A stretch of 64,000 nucleotides of DNA from JBCDKH01 sp964388485 (GTDB lineage Bacteria; Planctomycetota; Phycisphaerae; Tepidisphaerales; Tepidisphaeraceae). Shown in pieces: positions 15,598-24,447 of this stretch (positions are counted from its first letter, which is position 1; each line of letters starts with the position of its first letter). The translations under genes were made by a program, and so were the position numbers. The stretch spans positions 1 through 64,000 of the forward strand of contig CAYMAS010000001.1 of the NCBI GenBank assembly GCA_964388485.1, given 5' to 3'. The notes under the pieces were generated by a model. That model was not told the DNA's origin. It did no database searches and saw only the letters and a program-made list of their open reading frames with translations.

Positions 15598-16545
15598 ATG
15601 CAGATCCCCGACCTCAAGCCGATCACGCCGCTGCTGCGGCAGATGAACGGGCTCAAACGCGTCACCGTCGCCAGCCGCGGCGGGTCGCTCGTGGACCGGC
15701 TGTTCGCCCGTGGGTGGTCGCGACTGCTCGCCGGCGAGCGGGCGGATGACGTGGCCATGAGCGAGACCGGCGCCCTCGTCGCGGGCGTGCGATTGGCGGG
15801 GCTCGATGCCGCTGTCATGCGGCGGCACGGCGTCCCGTTCGACAAGGCGCGGCTCGTCGTCGCCGCCGCGGTGGAGGAGGCGGCGGGCGGTGTGAGCGAG
15901 TCGTTGCGGCAGCGTTTGGCGACGGTCGCCGCGGACGTGCCGGAGGATCCGAAGGCGTCGAAGCTGCCGGCGTTCGTGCAACTCCTGCTCGCCCAGCCGC
16001 GTGCCGGGGCGACGCACCCGACGCAGCCGCGCTTGATCCTCGAACCCGCCGAGGGCCACGGCGACCACTGCGGCATGACCGCCGCCTACGCCGTCCTGCT
16101 GTCGGATCACTTCGACAGCGACCCCGGCACCGTCTTCCTCATCGGCCTCGCCCACCACCTCTTCAACGCCTCGCTCCCCGACGTCGGCTTCGCCGGTGAT
16201 CGCCTGCTCGCCCGCTTTGAACTCGCCGAGAAGGTAACGACGCGTGCGTTCGAGAAGGCCTACCGGCAAATACGGGAGCCGCTGCAATCAAAGGTTCGCG
16301 ACGTGCTGACGCATACGAAGCGGCTCGACACGCCCGAGGCGAGAACCTTCCACGCGGCCGACGTGCTGGACCGGACGCTGGAGATGGCCTGGCACGCCGA
16401 GTCCGCCGGCTTCGATCTCGCCGACGCCATCGGCCGGATGAACATCGTCCACGAAGCGCCGGAGCAGCAGCTGCAACGCCGCGTCCTGGAGTCGGCGGAA
16501 ATCTGGCACGACTGGTCGCAAAGCTCGACGGGGGAGCACAATTGA
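15598..16545 (+). CDS. HD-superfamily-like hydrolase
   Basis: The 315-residue protein has spaced His/Asp residues typical of an HD-type metal-dependent phosphohydrolase. These are EGHGDHCGMTAAYAVLLSDH (about 152-171), then LAHHLFNASLPDVGFAGD (about 184-201), and a later FHAADVLDR. Seven or more of the ligand-type residues (H154, H157, H186, H187, D195, D201) are present. The N-terminal 120 residues are variable and unrecognised. ATG 15598 is chosen since upstream codons in the same frame lie inside the palindromic repeat. The stop overlaps the next gene's TTG start (TTGA). Its partner genes suggest a role in making or trimming a phosphorylated cyclitol or sugar, which is inference. Confidence 0.65.
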   Translation: MQIPDLKPITPLLRQMNGLKRVTVASRGGSLVDRLFARGWSRLLAGERADDVAMSETGALVAGVRLAGLDAAVMRRHGVPFDKARLVVAAAVEEAAGGVSESLRQRLATVAADVPEDPKASKLPAFVQLLLAQPRAGATHPTQPRLILEPAEGHGDHCGMTAAYAVLLSDHFDSDPGTVFLIGLAHHLFNASLPDVGFAGDRLLARFELAEKVTTRAFEKAYRQIREPLQSKVRDVLTHTKRLDTPEARTFHAADVLDRTLEMAWHAESAGFDLADAIGRMNIVHEAPEQQLQRRVLESAEIWHDWSQSSTGEHN

Positions 16546-17636
16546 GCCGCGTCCGCTGGGCCATCGTCGGTGGCGGCTGGATCGCCCGCGACTTCGTTGC
16601 CCCGGCCATCTGTGAGAGCAGCAATGGCAACCTCGTCGCCGTCTGCGACTCCGATGCCGCGTCACGCGATCGCTTCGACGTCTCCGGCTTCGATGATCTG
16701 TCGACGATGCTGCGTGATGTCGACTTCGAAGCGCTGTACGTCGCAACGCCGAACCACCTGCACGCCGAGCAGGCGATCGCCGGGCTTCGAGCCGGTAAGC
16801 AGGTGCTTTGCGAAAAGCCGACGGCGCTCGACGCGATCCAGGCCGAAGCGATGCATGCCGCCAGCGAGGAGGCTGGCGGTTTGCTCGCAACGGCTTTCGA
16901 CCAACGGTTCCACGGTGCTCACAGGAAGCTCCGCGAGCTCATCGCCGCCGGTGAGCTCGGCACAGTCACGACCGTCCGCATCCGCTACGCCTGTTGGACC
17001 GGTCGCGACTGGAACCCGGTGCCGAAACTGCCGCACGACAATTGGCGGGTCGATCCCGATCGTGCCGGCGGCGGGGCGATGATCGACCTCGCCCCGCACG
17101 GCTTGGACTTGTCGCAGGTCTTGCTCAATGAGTCGATCGAGGACGTCCACTGCCTCCTGCAACGCCGCATCCACACGGACATCGAGGTTGATGACGGTGG
17201 CGTTATCATCGGCCGCACCGATGCCGGCACGCTGATCGACCTGAGCGTTGCGTACAACTGCCCCGAAACGTTTCCGCGTCGCCGCCTTGAAGTGATCGGC
17301 ACGGAGGCGATGGCCGTCGCGATCAACACGATGGGCCAAACGCCCGGCGGCACGCTGACCTTCATCGACGCCGCCGACGGAAGCGAGCGCGACATCGACT
17401 TCTCGCAAGACGACCGCAGCCCGTTCCTCAACCAGATCCAGGCCTTCGGCGATGCCGTTCAAGGCAAGACGCCCTGGCCTTACCCGATCGCGAATGACGT
17501 CTGCACGATGCGGCTGCTCGATGCTTGCAAGGTAGGGTGGGCTTCAGCCCACCATCCGGCGGACGATCAGGCAGATGGTGGGCTGAAGCCCACCCTACGA
17601 GAGACCCGACCGTGCGACCCGGAGGCCGACGCATGA
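16542..17636 (+). CDS. Gfo/Idh/MocA family oxidoreductase with repeat-encoded C-terminus
   Basis: The 364-residue NAD(P)-dependent oxidoreductase has the Rossmann motif AIVGGGWIARDFV at the N-terminus. The family signature VLCEKPTALD follows near residue 88, and a C-terminal alpha/beta domain carries the GGGAMIDLAPHGLDL active-site helix. Members oxidise sugars, inositols and related cyclic alcohols. The start is TTG 16542, overlapping the HD gene's stop. The last 36 residues are unusual: a palindromic repeat at 17532-17598 is translated (VGWASAHH ... DGGLKPTLR) and followed by a short unrelated tail. The stop overlaps the next gene's ATG (ATGA). The natural C-terminus was probably shorter or different. 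Confidence 0.85.
   Translation: MSRVRWAIVGGGWIARDFVAPAICESSNGNLVAVCDSDAASRDRFDVSGFDDLSTMLRDVDFEALYVATPNHLHAEQAIAGLRAGKQVLCEKPTALDAIQAEAMHAASEEAGGLLATAFDQRFHGAHRKLRELIAAGELGTVTTVRIRYACWTGRDWNPVPKLPHDNWRVDPDRAGGGAMIDLAPHGLDLSQVLLNESIEDVHCLLQRRIHTDIEVDDGGVIIGRTDAGTLIDLSVAYNCPETFPRRRLEVIGTEAMAVAINTMGQTPGGTLTFIDAADGSERDIDFSQDDRSPFLNQIQAFGDAVQGKTPWPYPIANDVCTMRLLDACKVGWASAHHPADDQADGGLKPTLRETRPCDPEADA
17532..17598. repeat. GTAGGGTGGGCTTC palindrome at 3' end of oxidoreductase gene
   Basis: This 67-nt copy is of the CTTCAG-loop subtype. It lies within the last 35 codons of the oxidoreductase and is read in frame as its C-terminal tail. The downstream ATGA overlap with the next gene is intact. Confidence 0.9.
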
Positions 17637-18451
17637 AGCACTACGTCTGCGACAACTGCGGCTTCTGGCAGCGGCGGTTCGACGTGCCGACGTGGTGCCC
17701 GGTCTGCGAGGACTACCGCCACCCGCTGCCGCCGAAGGGCTACAGCTTCCGCACGATCGACGACATGGCGACGCAGGTCGTGACGCGTGACGAGCCACTG
17801 CCGGGCGTCCACCGCTTCAGCACGTCGCCCTCCATCGGCATCGGCTCCTGCGGGTATATGATCGAAACGGACACCGGCAACCTGCACTTCGACGGCTGCG
17901 GCTGGTATGACGACGACGCGCTCGACTTCATCGCAGGTCGCGGCGGCGTCTCGGTCGTCGCGGCATCGCACCCGCACGTCTACGGCAGCCTCTGGCGCAT
18001 CGTCGAGCGGTTCGGCAGCGAGACGATCTTCCAGGCCGAGGCCTTGCCGTTCTGCCAGGCGTTCCGAATCAGCTTTCCGTTCGACGAGCGGTGGATGATC
18101 ACCGAGCGGTTCGAGCTCATCCGCACGAGCGGCCACACGCTCGACCACACCGTCCTCTACGACCACGAACAACGCCGCCTCTACTGCGGCGACGCCCTCA
18201 AGTTCACGTTCCCCAACGACGGCCAGACCGTCGGCCAGCCCGACACGATCAGCACGCACAAGGCCTTCGACGCCCACATCCCCCTGACCCACGGCGACGT
18301 CCGCCGGTACCTCGACCTCTTCCGCACCCTCGACTTCGACGCGATCATCACGCCCTGGGAGGTCGTCCCGACCGGCGGCAAGGCGATGGTGATGAGGCTC
18401 CTTGAAAAACAACTCGCCGGCAAGCCGTTCGCAGATCCGATGCCCTTATGA
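17633..18451 (+). CDS. MBL-fold hydrolase with N-terminal zinc ribbon and altered metal motif
   Basis: The 272-residue protein begins with a Cys4 zinc ribbon (C6, C9, C22, C25: YVCDNCG ... TWCPVCEDYRH). A metallo-beta-lactamase fold follows. The first metal motif, usually HxHxDH, reads ASHPHVYGSLW (H113, H115), so the Asp and third His are missing. Later motifs are kept: SGHTLDHT (168-172) and LYCGDALKF (D187). One metal site may remain, or the enzyme may bind metal differently. Proteins with this SHPHVYG variant seem to form their own subgroup. ATG 17633 overlaps the preceding stop, and its own stop overlaps the YcaO start, which indicates translational coupling. Confidence 0.8.
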   Translation: MKHYVCDNCGFWQRRFDVPTWCPVCEDYRHPLPPKGYSFRTIDDMATQVVTRDEPLPGVHRFSTSPSIGIGSCGYMIETDTGNLHFDGCGWYDDDALDFIAGRGGVSVVAASHPHVYGSLWRIVERFGSETIFQAEALPFCQAFRISFPFDERWMITERFELIRTSGHTLDHTVLYDHEQRRLYCGDALKFTFPNDGQTVGQPDTISTHKAFDAHIPLTHGDVRRYLDLFRTLDFDAIITPWEVVPTGGKAMVMRLLEKQLAGKPFADPMPL

Positions 18452-19884
18452 GCGACCTCAACCAGATTCTCGACACCCTCAAGACCGCGCTGCCCGGCAG
18501 GCACGACGTGGAGTTCGCCATCACCCCGCTCGACGTGACCGGCGTGCCGGTCTGGTCCGTCACGCAGTGGGCCGAAAACGGTGAGATGATCAACGGCATC
18601 GGCTACGGCGAGAGCGACGTCCGGGCCCGCGTCGGCGCGTGGGCGGAGCTGCTCGAGCAGACCGGCAGCCACGTCGCGGCGAGCCGGTTCGAGAAGAGGA
18701 CGGCGACGTTCGATGAGCTAGACGACGCCATCGATCCGCGGGCGTTGCGCCTGCCGGCGGGGACGAGCTACGACCACCAGACGCCGCTGACGTGGGTGCC
18801 GGTCTGGCGGTACGAGAAGGACGTTCCGTACGATCAGCAGGCGAAGGTTTGGTGTCCGATCGAGGCCGTCGCGACGCACGCCTACGACCTCGGCCCCGGC
18901 GTCACGCCGATGTTCCAGCCGATCAGCAACGGCAACGGCGCCGGCGACACGCTCGACCGCGCCCTCGTCCACGGCCTGCTCGAACTCGTCCAACGCGACG
19001 GCAACTCCGCCGGCTACCGCGCCGTCGACCGCCACGTTCGCGTCGAGCTCGACGACGTCAGGACGCCCGAGACGCGCGAGCTGTTGCAGCGGCTCGATGA
19101 CGCGGGTATCGAGGTCATCGTCAAGCTCTCCGACACGAACCTGGGCATGACGAACCTCTATGTCGTCGGCCACGAGCGCGTGCCGAGCAACGCGCCGCAC
19201 CCGATCGTCCTGACCGGCTGCGGCGAGGCGGCCCACCCCGACCGCGAGGCGGCGCTATCGAAGGCGCTACTCGAATTCTGCGCCAGCCGCGTCCGCAAGC
19301 TCTTCACGCACGGGCCGATCGGCATGATGGAGCACCTCTTCCCCGACGGTTACCTCGACCGCTTCCGGCAGAACCCGGCGACGGTGGAGGAGTCGCGCAG
19401 CTTCGATGACGTCCGCCGGCTGGCGCACATGAGCTACGACGAGACGATGGACCTGATGGGCCGCGACGTCTTCGTCGTGGAGGAGACGACCAAGTTCAGC
19501 GAGCTGCCGACCGTGGACCCGGCGGCGGTCGGAACGATCCCGAAGCTGCTCGACGTCGTCGCCGATCGCTTCGCCGCCGAAGGCTTGCCGATCTACTGGG
19601 CCGCGTACGACGTGACGCCCTCGACCGCGTCGTGCAAGGCGATTGTCCCGCAGATGGAAGTTGAGACGATGACGTACTACCGCGTCGGGCGGCGGAACCT
19701 CGACCGGCTGCTCAGCCGCGGCTTCGACTTCGTCGGCTACGGCCCGCCGCCGGCCGGTGCCGATCGCGTCCTACTCGAAGGCGGCGGCGAAGCGTGGATG
19801 GACCGCGACAAGGTGGATCGACAGGTCGGTGAGCACTACTGCCTCTACCGCGAGCCGGAGATTCACGCGATCGCCCTCTTATAG
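18448..19884 (+). CDS. YcaO-family ATP-dependent cyclodehydratase-like protein
   Basis: YcaO enzymes use ATP to activate backbone amides, for example to form azolines, thioamides or amidines. The 478-residue protein shows the conserved ATP/Mg block SNGNGAGDTLDRALVHGLLE followed by LVQRDG (about 160-185), and the later CGEAAHPDREAALSKALLEF and IVPQMEVE segments. It lacks the C-terminal Pro-rich end (PxPxP) of azoline-forming YcaOs. No TfuA partner and no obvious precursor peptide gene lie beside it, so a peptide substrate is not established. The stop codon TAG (19882-19884) is supplied by the palindromic repeat that follows. It is translationally coupled to the MBL gene. Confidence 0.85.
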   Translation: MSDLNQILDTLKTALPGRHDVEFAITPLDVTGVPVWSVTQWAENGEMINGIGYGESDVRARVGAWAELLEQTGSHVAASRFEKRTATFDELDDAIDPRALRLPAGTSYDHQTPLTWVPVWRYEKDVPYDQQAKVWCPIEAVATHAYDLGPGVTPMFQPISNGNGAGDTLDRALVHGLLELVQRDGNSAGYRAVDRHVRVELDDVRTPETRELLQRLDDAGIEVIVKLSDTNLGMTNLYVVGHERVPSNAPHPIVLTGCGEAAHPDREAALSKALLEFCASRVRKLFTHGPIGMMEHLFPDGYLDRFRQNPATVEESRSFDDVRRLAHMSYDETMDLMGRDVFVVEETTKFSELPTVDPAAVGTIPKLLDVVADRFAAEGLPIYWAAYDVTPSTASCKAIVPQMEVETMTYYRVGRRNLDRLLSRGFDFVGYGPPPAGADRVLLEGGGEAWMDRDKVDRQVGEHYCLYREPEIHAIALL

Positions 19885-19938
19885 GGTGGGCTTCAGCCCA
19901 CCTCTGCATCCCGACGGTGGGCTGAAGCCCACCCTACA
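19881..19938. repeat. ATAGGGTGGGCTTC palindrome providing the YcaO stop codon
   Basis: This is the shortest copy (58 nt), of the CTTCAG-loop subtype. The TAG inside its left arm is the YcaO stop. It ends 16 nt before the glycosyltransferase start. Confidence 0.9.
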
Positions 19939-19954
19939 GCTGACCGACGACCTC

Positions 19955-21160
19955 ATGCGGATTTGCTTCCTCTCCCGCCGCTACTTCCCAACCGTCAGCG
20001 GCATGAGCGTCTACGCGGACAACATAGTCCGACAGATGGTGGCCCTCGGACACGACGTCATCATGCTCAGCCAGTACTACGGCGGCGAGGCGGCGGGCGT
20101 CTACGGCGGCGGCCCGCCGCCCGGCATCGACGGCGCGACCGTCATCGGCGTCGAGAGCGTCAACGAGCAGGCCCGCGGCGACTTCGAGGCGGACATCGAC
20201 CTCCTCGTCGACCACGTCGTCCGCCTCCACGAGTCCAAGCCGCTCGACATCGTCCACGCCCAGTACGGCTACCCCACCGGCTTCGCCGCCCTCATCGCGG
20301 CGCGACGGCTCGGGTTGCCCTGCGTCGTCAGCATCCAGGGCGGCGACGGCCACTGGGTCGGCGAGTGCTGCGGCACCCACAAGCGGGCGATGCAGCAGGT
20401 CTGCGACGAAAGCGACAGGCTCATCATCGGCAGCGACAGCTTTGCCCAGGAAGTGCACGAAAGACTCGGCACGCCGCTCGACCGCTTCACGATCATCCCA
20501 GGTGCCGTCGACACGTCGCGGTTTCATCCTCCGGCTCAGCACGAAGACAGGGTCACGCGTCTGCTTTACCACGGACGCGTCGACCGTCGGAAGGGGGCGC
20601 TGGAACTGCTCGACGCGTTCGAGATCCTGCGAGCGGAAGGTCGCCATCTAAGGCTTCGCATGAGCGGCATCGGCCCCGACTTCCCGGAAGTCGAAGCACG
20701 TTGCAAGACGATTCGAGGTGCCGAAGCAACCGGCTACGCCGACTATTTTGCCGCCCCTGACATCTACCGAGATGCCGACGTCTTCGTCAGCCCGACGCAC
20801 GCTGAAGGCTTCAGCAACACGATTCTCGAAGCGATGGCAACGGGCCTGCCGATCGTCAGCTGTCGAGCGGTCGGTGTCGTCGATTGCCTGCGTCACGAGC
20901 GTGACAGCTTGCTCGCGAACGTCGGCGACGTGTCGGACCTCGTCGCCAACTTGCGGCGGATCCTGGACGACCACGAACTTCGCAACGGCCTCGCCGCGGC
21001 AGCTTTGAAGGAGTGCCGCGAGCTCTACAGCTGGCCTGCGATCGCGAAGCGGATCAGCGGGGTCTATGAGCAGGTTCGCGACGCTGATCCGAAGGCGTTC
21101 GAGCGACGTGATTTGCCAATCGAGCCGTGCAAGTTCCGTGAGAAGCCGCACTTGCTGTGA
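19955..21160 (+). CDS. Glycosyltransferase family 4
   Basis: The 401-residue GT-B fold enzyme transfers a sugar from a nucleotide donor. The N-terminus MRICFLSRRYFPTVSGMSVY is the classic GT4 opening with the acceptor-side loop. The donor domain has LLYHGRVDRRKGALELLDAF and the diagnostic EGFSNTILEAMATGLPIV (E7-type motif). ATG 19955 starts this reading; upstream codons in frame lie inside the repeat. The gene follows YcaO with only the palindrome between, so it probably belongs to the same transcript and may glycosylate that pathway's product. It converges with dxs, 15 nt from its end. Confidence 0.9.
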   Translation: MRICFLSRRYFPTVSGMSVYADNIVRQMVALGHDVIMLSQYYGGEAAGVYGGGPPPGIDGATVIGVESVNEQARGDFEADIDLLVDHVVRLHESKPLDIVHAQYGYPTGFAALIAARRLGLPCVVSIQGGDGHWVGECCGTHKRAMQQVCDESDRLIIGSDSFAQEVHERLGTPLDRFTIIPGAVDTSRFHPPAQHEDRVTRLLYHGRVDRRKGALELLDAFEILRAEGRHLRLRMSGIGPDFPEVEARCKTIRGAEATGYADYFAAPDIYRDADVFVSPTHAEGFSNTILEAMATGLPIVSCRAVGVVDCLRHERDSLLANVGDVSDLVANLRRILDDHELRNGLAAAALKECRELYSWPAIAKRISGVYEQVRDADPKAFERRDLPIEPCKFREKPHLL

Positions 21161-21175
21161 GCCGAGCTTGACAAG

Positions 21176-23149
21176 CTACACCGCGACGGGTTCGGATCGT
21201 CGAGACGTCACGTCAGAATCCAAGGGTGATTCGAGCTTGCCGCGGATCGTCCGTGCGATGCCAGAGGCATCGATGCCGGCTTCAGCAAGCTGAGCCGCAC
21301 GCGAATTGAACGGGATCATCTTGTCCGCCGGATGGCCCAGACGCACCACGGCTGCGGTCGACAGGCCGAGGCCCGCGGCGGTCTCCAGGAAGGCACTGCC
21401 GAAGCCGCCTTCGACGATGTGATCCTCCACCGTCACGGTGGGACGACCGTCATCGAGGACGCGGGCGACCATCTGACGGTCCATCGGCTTGCAGAAGCGG
21501 GCGTCGACCACCTCCACGTCGATACCGTCCGCGAGCAACGCGTCTGCCGCCGCCAGTGCGTCAGCGACGCAGGTGCCGTAGGCAACAATTGTCGCGTCTA
21601 TGCCGGTGCGAAGCGTGCGACTTTCGCCAAGCTTTAAGTCGCTCGGCAGATAATTCGCGGCGGGCACTTCGTCACGCGGGTAACGCAGGGCGACGAATGT
21701 TTCGAGCTCCACCGCCAGATCGAGCATCTGCCGCAGATCCGCCTCGTCGCTGGGGGCCATGAGCACCGCGTTCGGCATCGGCCGGAGGAACGACAGGTCG
21801 CAGAATCCGTGGTGCACCGCCCCGTCCGATCCGACGAAGCCGGCCCGGTCCATCGCGAGGATCACCGGCTGCTCGTTGTAAACGACTTCCTGCCAGATCT
21901 GGTCGAAGCAGCGTTGAACGAACGTGCTGTAAACCGCAGCAAGGGGCCGGAGGCCTGACTTGGCCATACCGGCGGCCATCGCCATGAGGTGCGACTCGCA
22001 GATGCCGGTGTCGATGTAGCGGTCCGGGTGAACCTTCTCGAAGACGCTCATACCGGTGCCGTCCGGCATGGCGGCAGTCAGGCCCCAGATGCGATTGTCA
22101 CGCGACGCCAGCTCTGCCGCGGCTTCGCCAAATGCCTTCGTCCACGTCTTGCCGCCGCCTTTGTTGAGTTCAACCCGGCAGCCTTCGACGCGGAAACCAG
22201 CCGGCGAGTGGAGCGTCGTCGGATCCGCCACCGCCGCATCGACGCCCTGACCCTTGTTCGTCTTGACGTGCAGGAGCACCGGCTTGTCGACGTGCTTAAT
22301 CTCCGCCAGAAACTGCACGAGCTCCGGCAGGTCGTGGCCGTCGATCGGACCCATGTACTTGAAGCCGAGCGCTTCGAACAACCCGCCGGCCCACATGGCC
22401 GACTTCACGCCGCCCGTGATGCCGTTCCAGGCGGCCATCATCGCGTCCTCCACCGCGTGCGGCATCGTCTTCAAAAAGCCCTTCGTCAGCTTCTTGAACT
22501 CCTCGTACGTCGTGCTGACGCGGACGCGTTCGAGGTACTCGGCGAAGGCGCCCTGCGGCCCGCTGATGCTCATGCCGTTGTCGTTGAGGACGACGAGCAG
22601 CTGTCGATCGAGCGTGCCGGCGTTGTTCATGCCCTCGAACGCCAAGCCGTTGACAATGCTCGCGTCGCCGACGAGGGAGACGACGTGGTTCTTGCGGCCG
22701 AGCGTCTGATCCGCCCGGGCCATGCCGACGGCGGTGGAGATCGCCGTCCCCGCATGGCCGACGCCGAACAGGTCGTAATCACTCTCCGTCGGCATCGGGA
22801 ACCCACCGACGCCGCCGTCCTTGCGAAGCTGGCCAAACCCCGCCTGGCGACCGGTGAGCATCTTGTGCGGGTAGCACTGATGGCCGACGTCGAACAAGAG
22901 CCGATCCGGCCCGTCCGGGTAGGGGCCGAAGTCGTAGCAGTAGTGCAGGGCGATCGTCAGCTCGACGACGCCGAGGTTGCTGGCGAGGTGTCCGCCGGCT
23001 CGTGAGACGGCATCGAGGATGCTCGCCCGCATCTCGCCGGCCACCTGCTCCAGCTGCGTCATGTCCAGCCGCTTGAGGTCCGCCGGCGACTGAATCGTCG
23101 GCAGGAGCAGGTCGGCGGGCGGCGTGGCTGGAACGTCAGGATCGGACAT
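21176..23149 (-). CDS. dxs: 1-deoxy-D-xylulose-5-phosphate synthase
   Basis: Dxs condenses pyruvate and glyceraldehyde 3-phosphate in the first step of the MEP isoprenoid pathway, using thiamine diphosphate. The 657-residue protein has GGHLASNLGVVELTIALHY, FDVGHQCYPHKMLTG, the TPP/Mg motif (GDASIVNG ... NDNGMSI), IDGHDLPELV and DRAGFVGSDGAVHHG. The C-terminal transketolase domain ends with VEDHIVEGGFGSAF. Several positions differ from the common form (GDAS rather than GDGA, HQCYP rather than HQAYP), but catalytic residues are kept. A palindromic repeat lies 14 nt before the ATG. ispF of the same pathway lies at 49742. Confidence 0.93.
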   Translation of the reverse strand: MSDPDVPATPPADLLLPTIQSPADLKRLDMTQLEQVAGEMRASILDAVSRAGGHLASNLGVVELTIALHYCYDFGPYPDGPDRLLFDVGHQCYPHKMLTGRQAGFGQLRKDGGVGGFPMPTESDYDLFGVGHAGTAISTAVGMARADQTLGRKNHVVSLVGDASIVNGLAFEGMNNAGTLDRQLLVVLNDNGMSISGPQGAFAEYLERVRVSTTYEEFKKLTKGFLKTMPHAVEDAMMAAWNGITGGVKSAMWAGGLFEALGFKYMGPIDGHDLPELVQFLAEIKHVDKPVLLHVKTNKGQGVDAAVADPTTLHSPAGFRVEGCRVELNKGGGKTWTKAFGEAAAELASRDNRIWGLTAAMPDGTGMSVFEKVHPDRYIDTGICESHLMAMAAGMAKSGLRPLAAVYSTFVQRCFDQIWQEVVYNEQPVILAMDRAGFVGSDGAVHHGFCDLSFLRPMPNAVLMAPSDEADLRQMLDLAVELETFVALRYPRDEVPAANYLPSDLKLGESRTLRTGIDATIVAYGTCVADALAAADALLADGIDVEVVDARFCKPMDRQMVARVLDDGRPTVTVEDHIVEGGFGSAFLETAAGLGLSTAAVVRLGHPADKMIPFNSRAAQLAEAGIDASGIARTIRGKLESPLDSDVTSRRSEPVAV

Positions 23150-23163
23150 ACGCGAGGTGGATC

Positions 23164-23231
23164 GTAGGGTGGGCCCAGGCCCACCTCCGGCGCGACATGG
23201 CTTCCGAAAGGTGGGCCGGGGCCCACCCTAC
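23164..23231. repeat. GTAGGGTGGGCCCAGG palindrome between mdh and dxs
   Basis: This 68-nt copy lies between mdh and dxs, both read on the minus strand, 23 nt after the mdh stop. On that strand its end plus the next bases read TACGAT, 11 nt before the dxs ATG, so the repeat may also provide a -10 box. Confidence 0.9.
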
Positions 23232-23254
23232 GGGTCATCGACGTATTACCGCAA

Positions 23255-24193
23255 TCAGTACTTGCTGGCGACCTCGACGAGTTCCTTGACGTGGTCGATA
23301 CTCTCCTGGAACGCCGCCTTCTCCGCGTCGTCGAGTTCGATCTCGAGAATCCGCTCCACCCCGTTCGTGCCGAGCATGCAAGGCACGCCAACGAAGTAGC
23401 CGTCGATGCCGTACTGACCGTCGCAATACGCCGCGGCCGGGACGATTCGCTTCTTGTCACGGATAATGCTCTCGGCCATCTGCACGCTCGCCGAGGCCGG
23501 TGCGTAGTACGCGCTGCCGGTCTTGAGCAGGCTGACGATCTCAGCGCCGCCCTTACGGGTGCGGTCGATGATCGCTTCGAGCTTTTCCGCGTCGATGAGC
23601 TGCTCGACCGGAATGCCGCCGGCGAAGGTGTATCGCTTCAGCGGCACCATGTCGTCGCCGTGGCCGCCGAGGAGCAAGGCGGTGACGTCCTCGACGCTGC
23701 AGCCGATCTCCTGGGCGAGGAACGTGCGGTAGCGGGCGGTGTCGAGGACGCCCGCCTGGCCGACGACCTTGTTGGGCTCGAACCCGCTGGCCTTCCACGC
23801 GACGTAGACCATCGCGTCGAGCGGGTTGCTCACGACGATCATCGTCGCGTTGGGCGAGTGCTCGGCGACGCTCTTGGCGACGTCGCGGACGATCTTGGTG
23901 TTCTTCTCAATGAGGTCGTCCCGGCTCATCCCCGGCTTCCGCGGCAGGCCGGCGGTCACGATCACGACGTCGCTGCCCTCCGTCGGGCCGTAATCAGTGG
24001 CGCCGACGATGTTGGAGTCAAAGCCCTCGACGGGCGAGGCCTGCATGAGGTCGAGTGCCTTGCCCTGGGGCATGCCGTCGACCTGGGGAATGTCGACGAG
24101 GACGATGTCGCCGAGTTCCTTCTGAGCGGCCCAGACGGCGCAGGTCGCGCCGACGTTGCCTGCACCGATGACCGAGAGTTTGGGGCGTCGCAT
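23255..24193 (-). CDS. mdh: Malate dehydrogenase (lactate/malate dehydrogenase family)
   Basis: The 312-residue NAD-dependent enzyme interconverts malate and oxaloacetate in the TCA cycle. It shows the nucleotide loop SVIGAGNVGATCA, the acidic VDIPQVDGMPQGKALD, TAGLPRKPGMSRDDLI with the substrate-binding Arg residues, VSNPLDAMVY, and the catalytic His in LLLGGHGDDMVPL. The Arg pair (PRKPGMSR) is the malate-type signature. ATG 24193 is supported by TACCCT five bases upstream; a longer frame to 24346 is not needed. Confidence 0.92.
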   Translation of the reverse strand: MRRPKLSVIGAGNVGATCAVWAAQKELGDIVLVDIPQVDGMPQGKALDLMQASPVEGFDSNIVGATDYGPTEGSDVVIVTAGLPRKPGMSRDDLIEKNTKIVRDVAKSVAEHSPNATMIVVSNPLDAMVYVAWKASGFEPNKVVGQAGVLDTARYRTFLAQEIGCSVEDVTALLLGGHGDDMVPLKRYTFAGGIPVEQLIDAEKLEAIIDRTRKGGAEIVSLLKTGSAYYAPASASVQMAESIIRDKKRIVPAAAYCDGQYGIDGYFVGVPCMLGTNGVERILEIELDDAEKAAFQESIDHVKELVEVASKY

Positions 24194-24198
24194 GGCCG

Positions 24199-24204
24199 AG
24201 GGTA
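24199..24204 (-). promoter_or_regulatory. -10 box TACCCT before mdh
   Basis: On the minus strand TACCCT ends 5 nt before ATG 24193, which predicts a leaderless mRNA. Confidence 0.5.
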
Positions 24205-24447
24205 GGAACGTCTGCAACGCCCCGTCTGCGGCAAGCCGTCGCGTTGCATTCGCTGATCGGATGGAGTGCCTGCTTCCTGAGCACGTAAATCGACGCCTGC
24301 TTATAAATTCCTCGTCACTTTTTGCGATAGAAAGGGTTGCACCCACGGCTGATAAAGACGATGCTCCTGGCCGAGATCCGTCGTCACAATGGCTTGGGGT
24401 GGTCCCGGGGCACCAAGTGGCGGCATGGGAAGAGAAAATCCATTCAC

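Noticed and set aside
18448..19954. A RiPP precursor peptide gene next to YcaO
   Set aside because: The space after YcaO is filled by the palindrome. No short frame with a Cys/Ser/Thr-rich core and leader is seen nearby on either strand.
21164..21176. Short palindrome AGCTTGACAAGCT at the GT4/dxs junction as a terminator
   Set aside because: The loop is one base, the stem six pairs, and no T-run follows, so it is not a credible terminator.
9078..23231. Reading the repeated palindromes as a CRISPR array
   Set aside because: Copies are scattered over kilobases and lie in different genes; there are no regular spacers and no cas genes.
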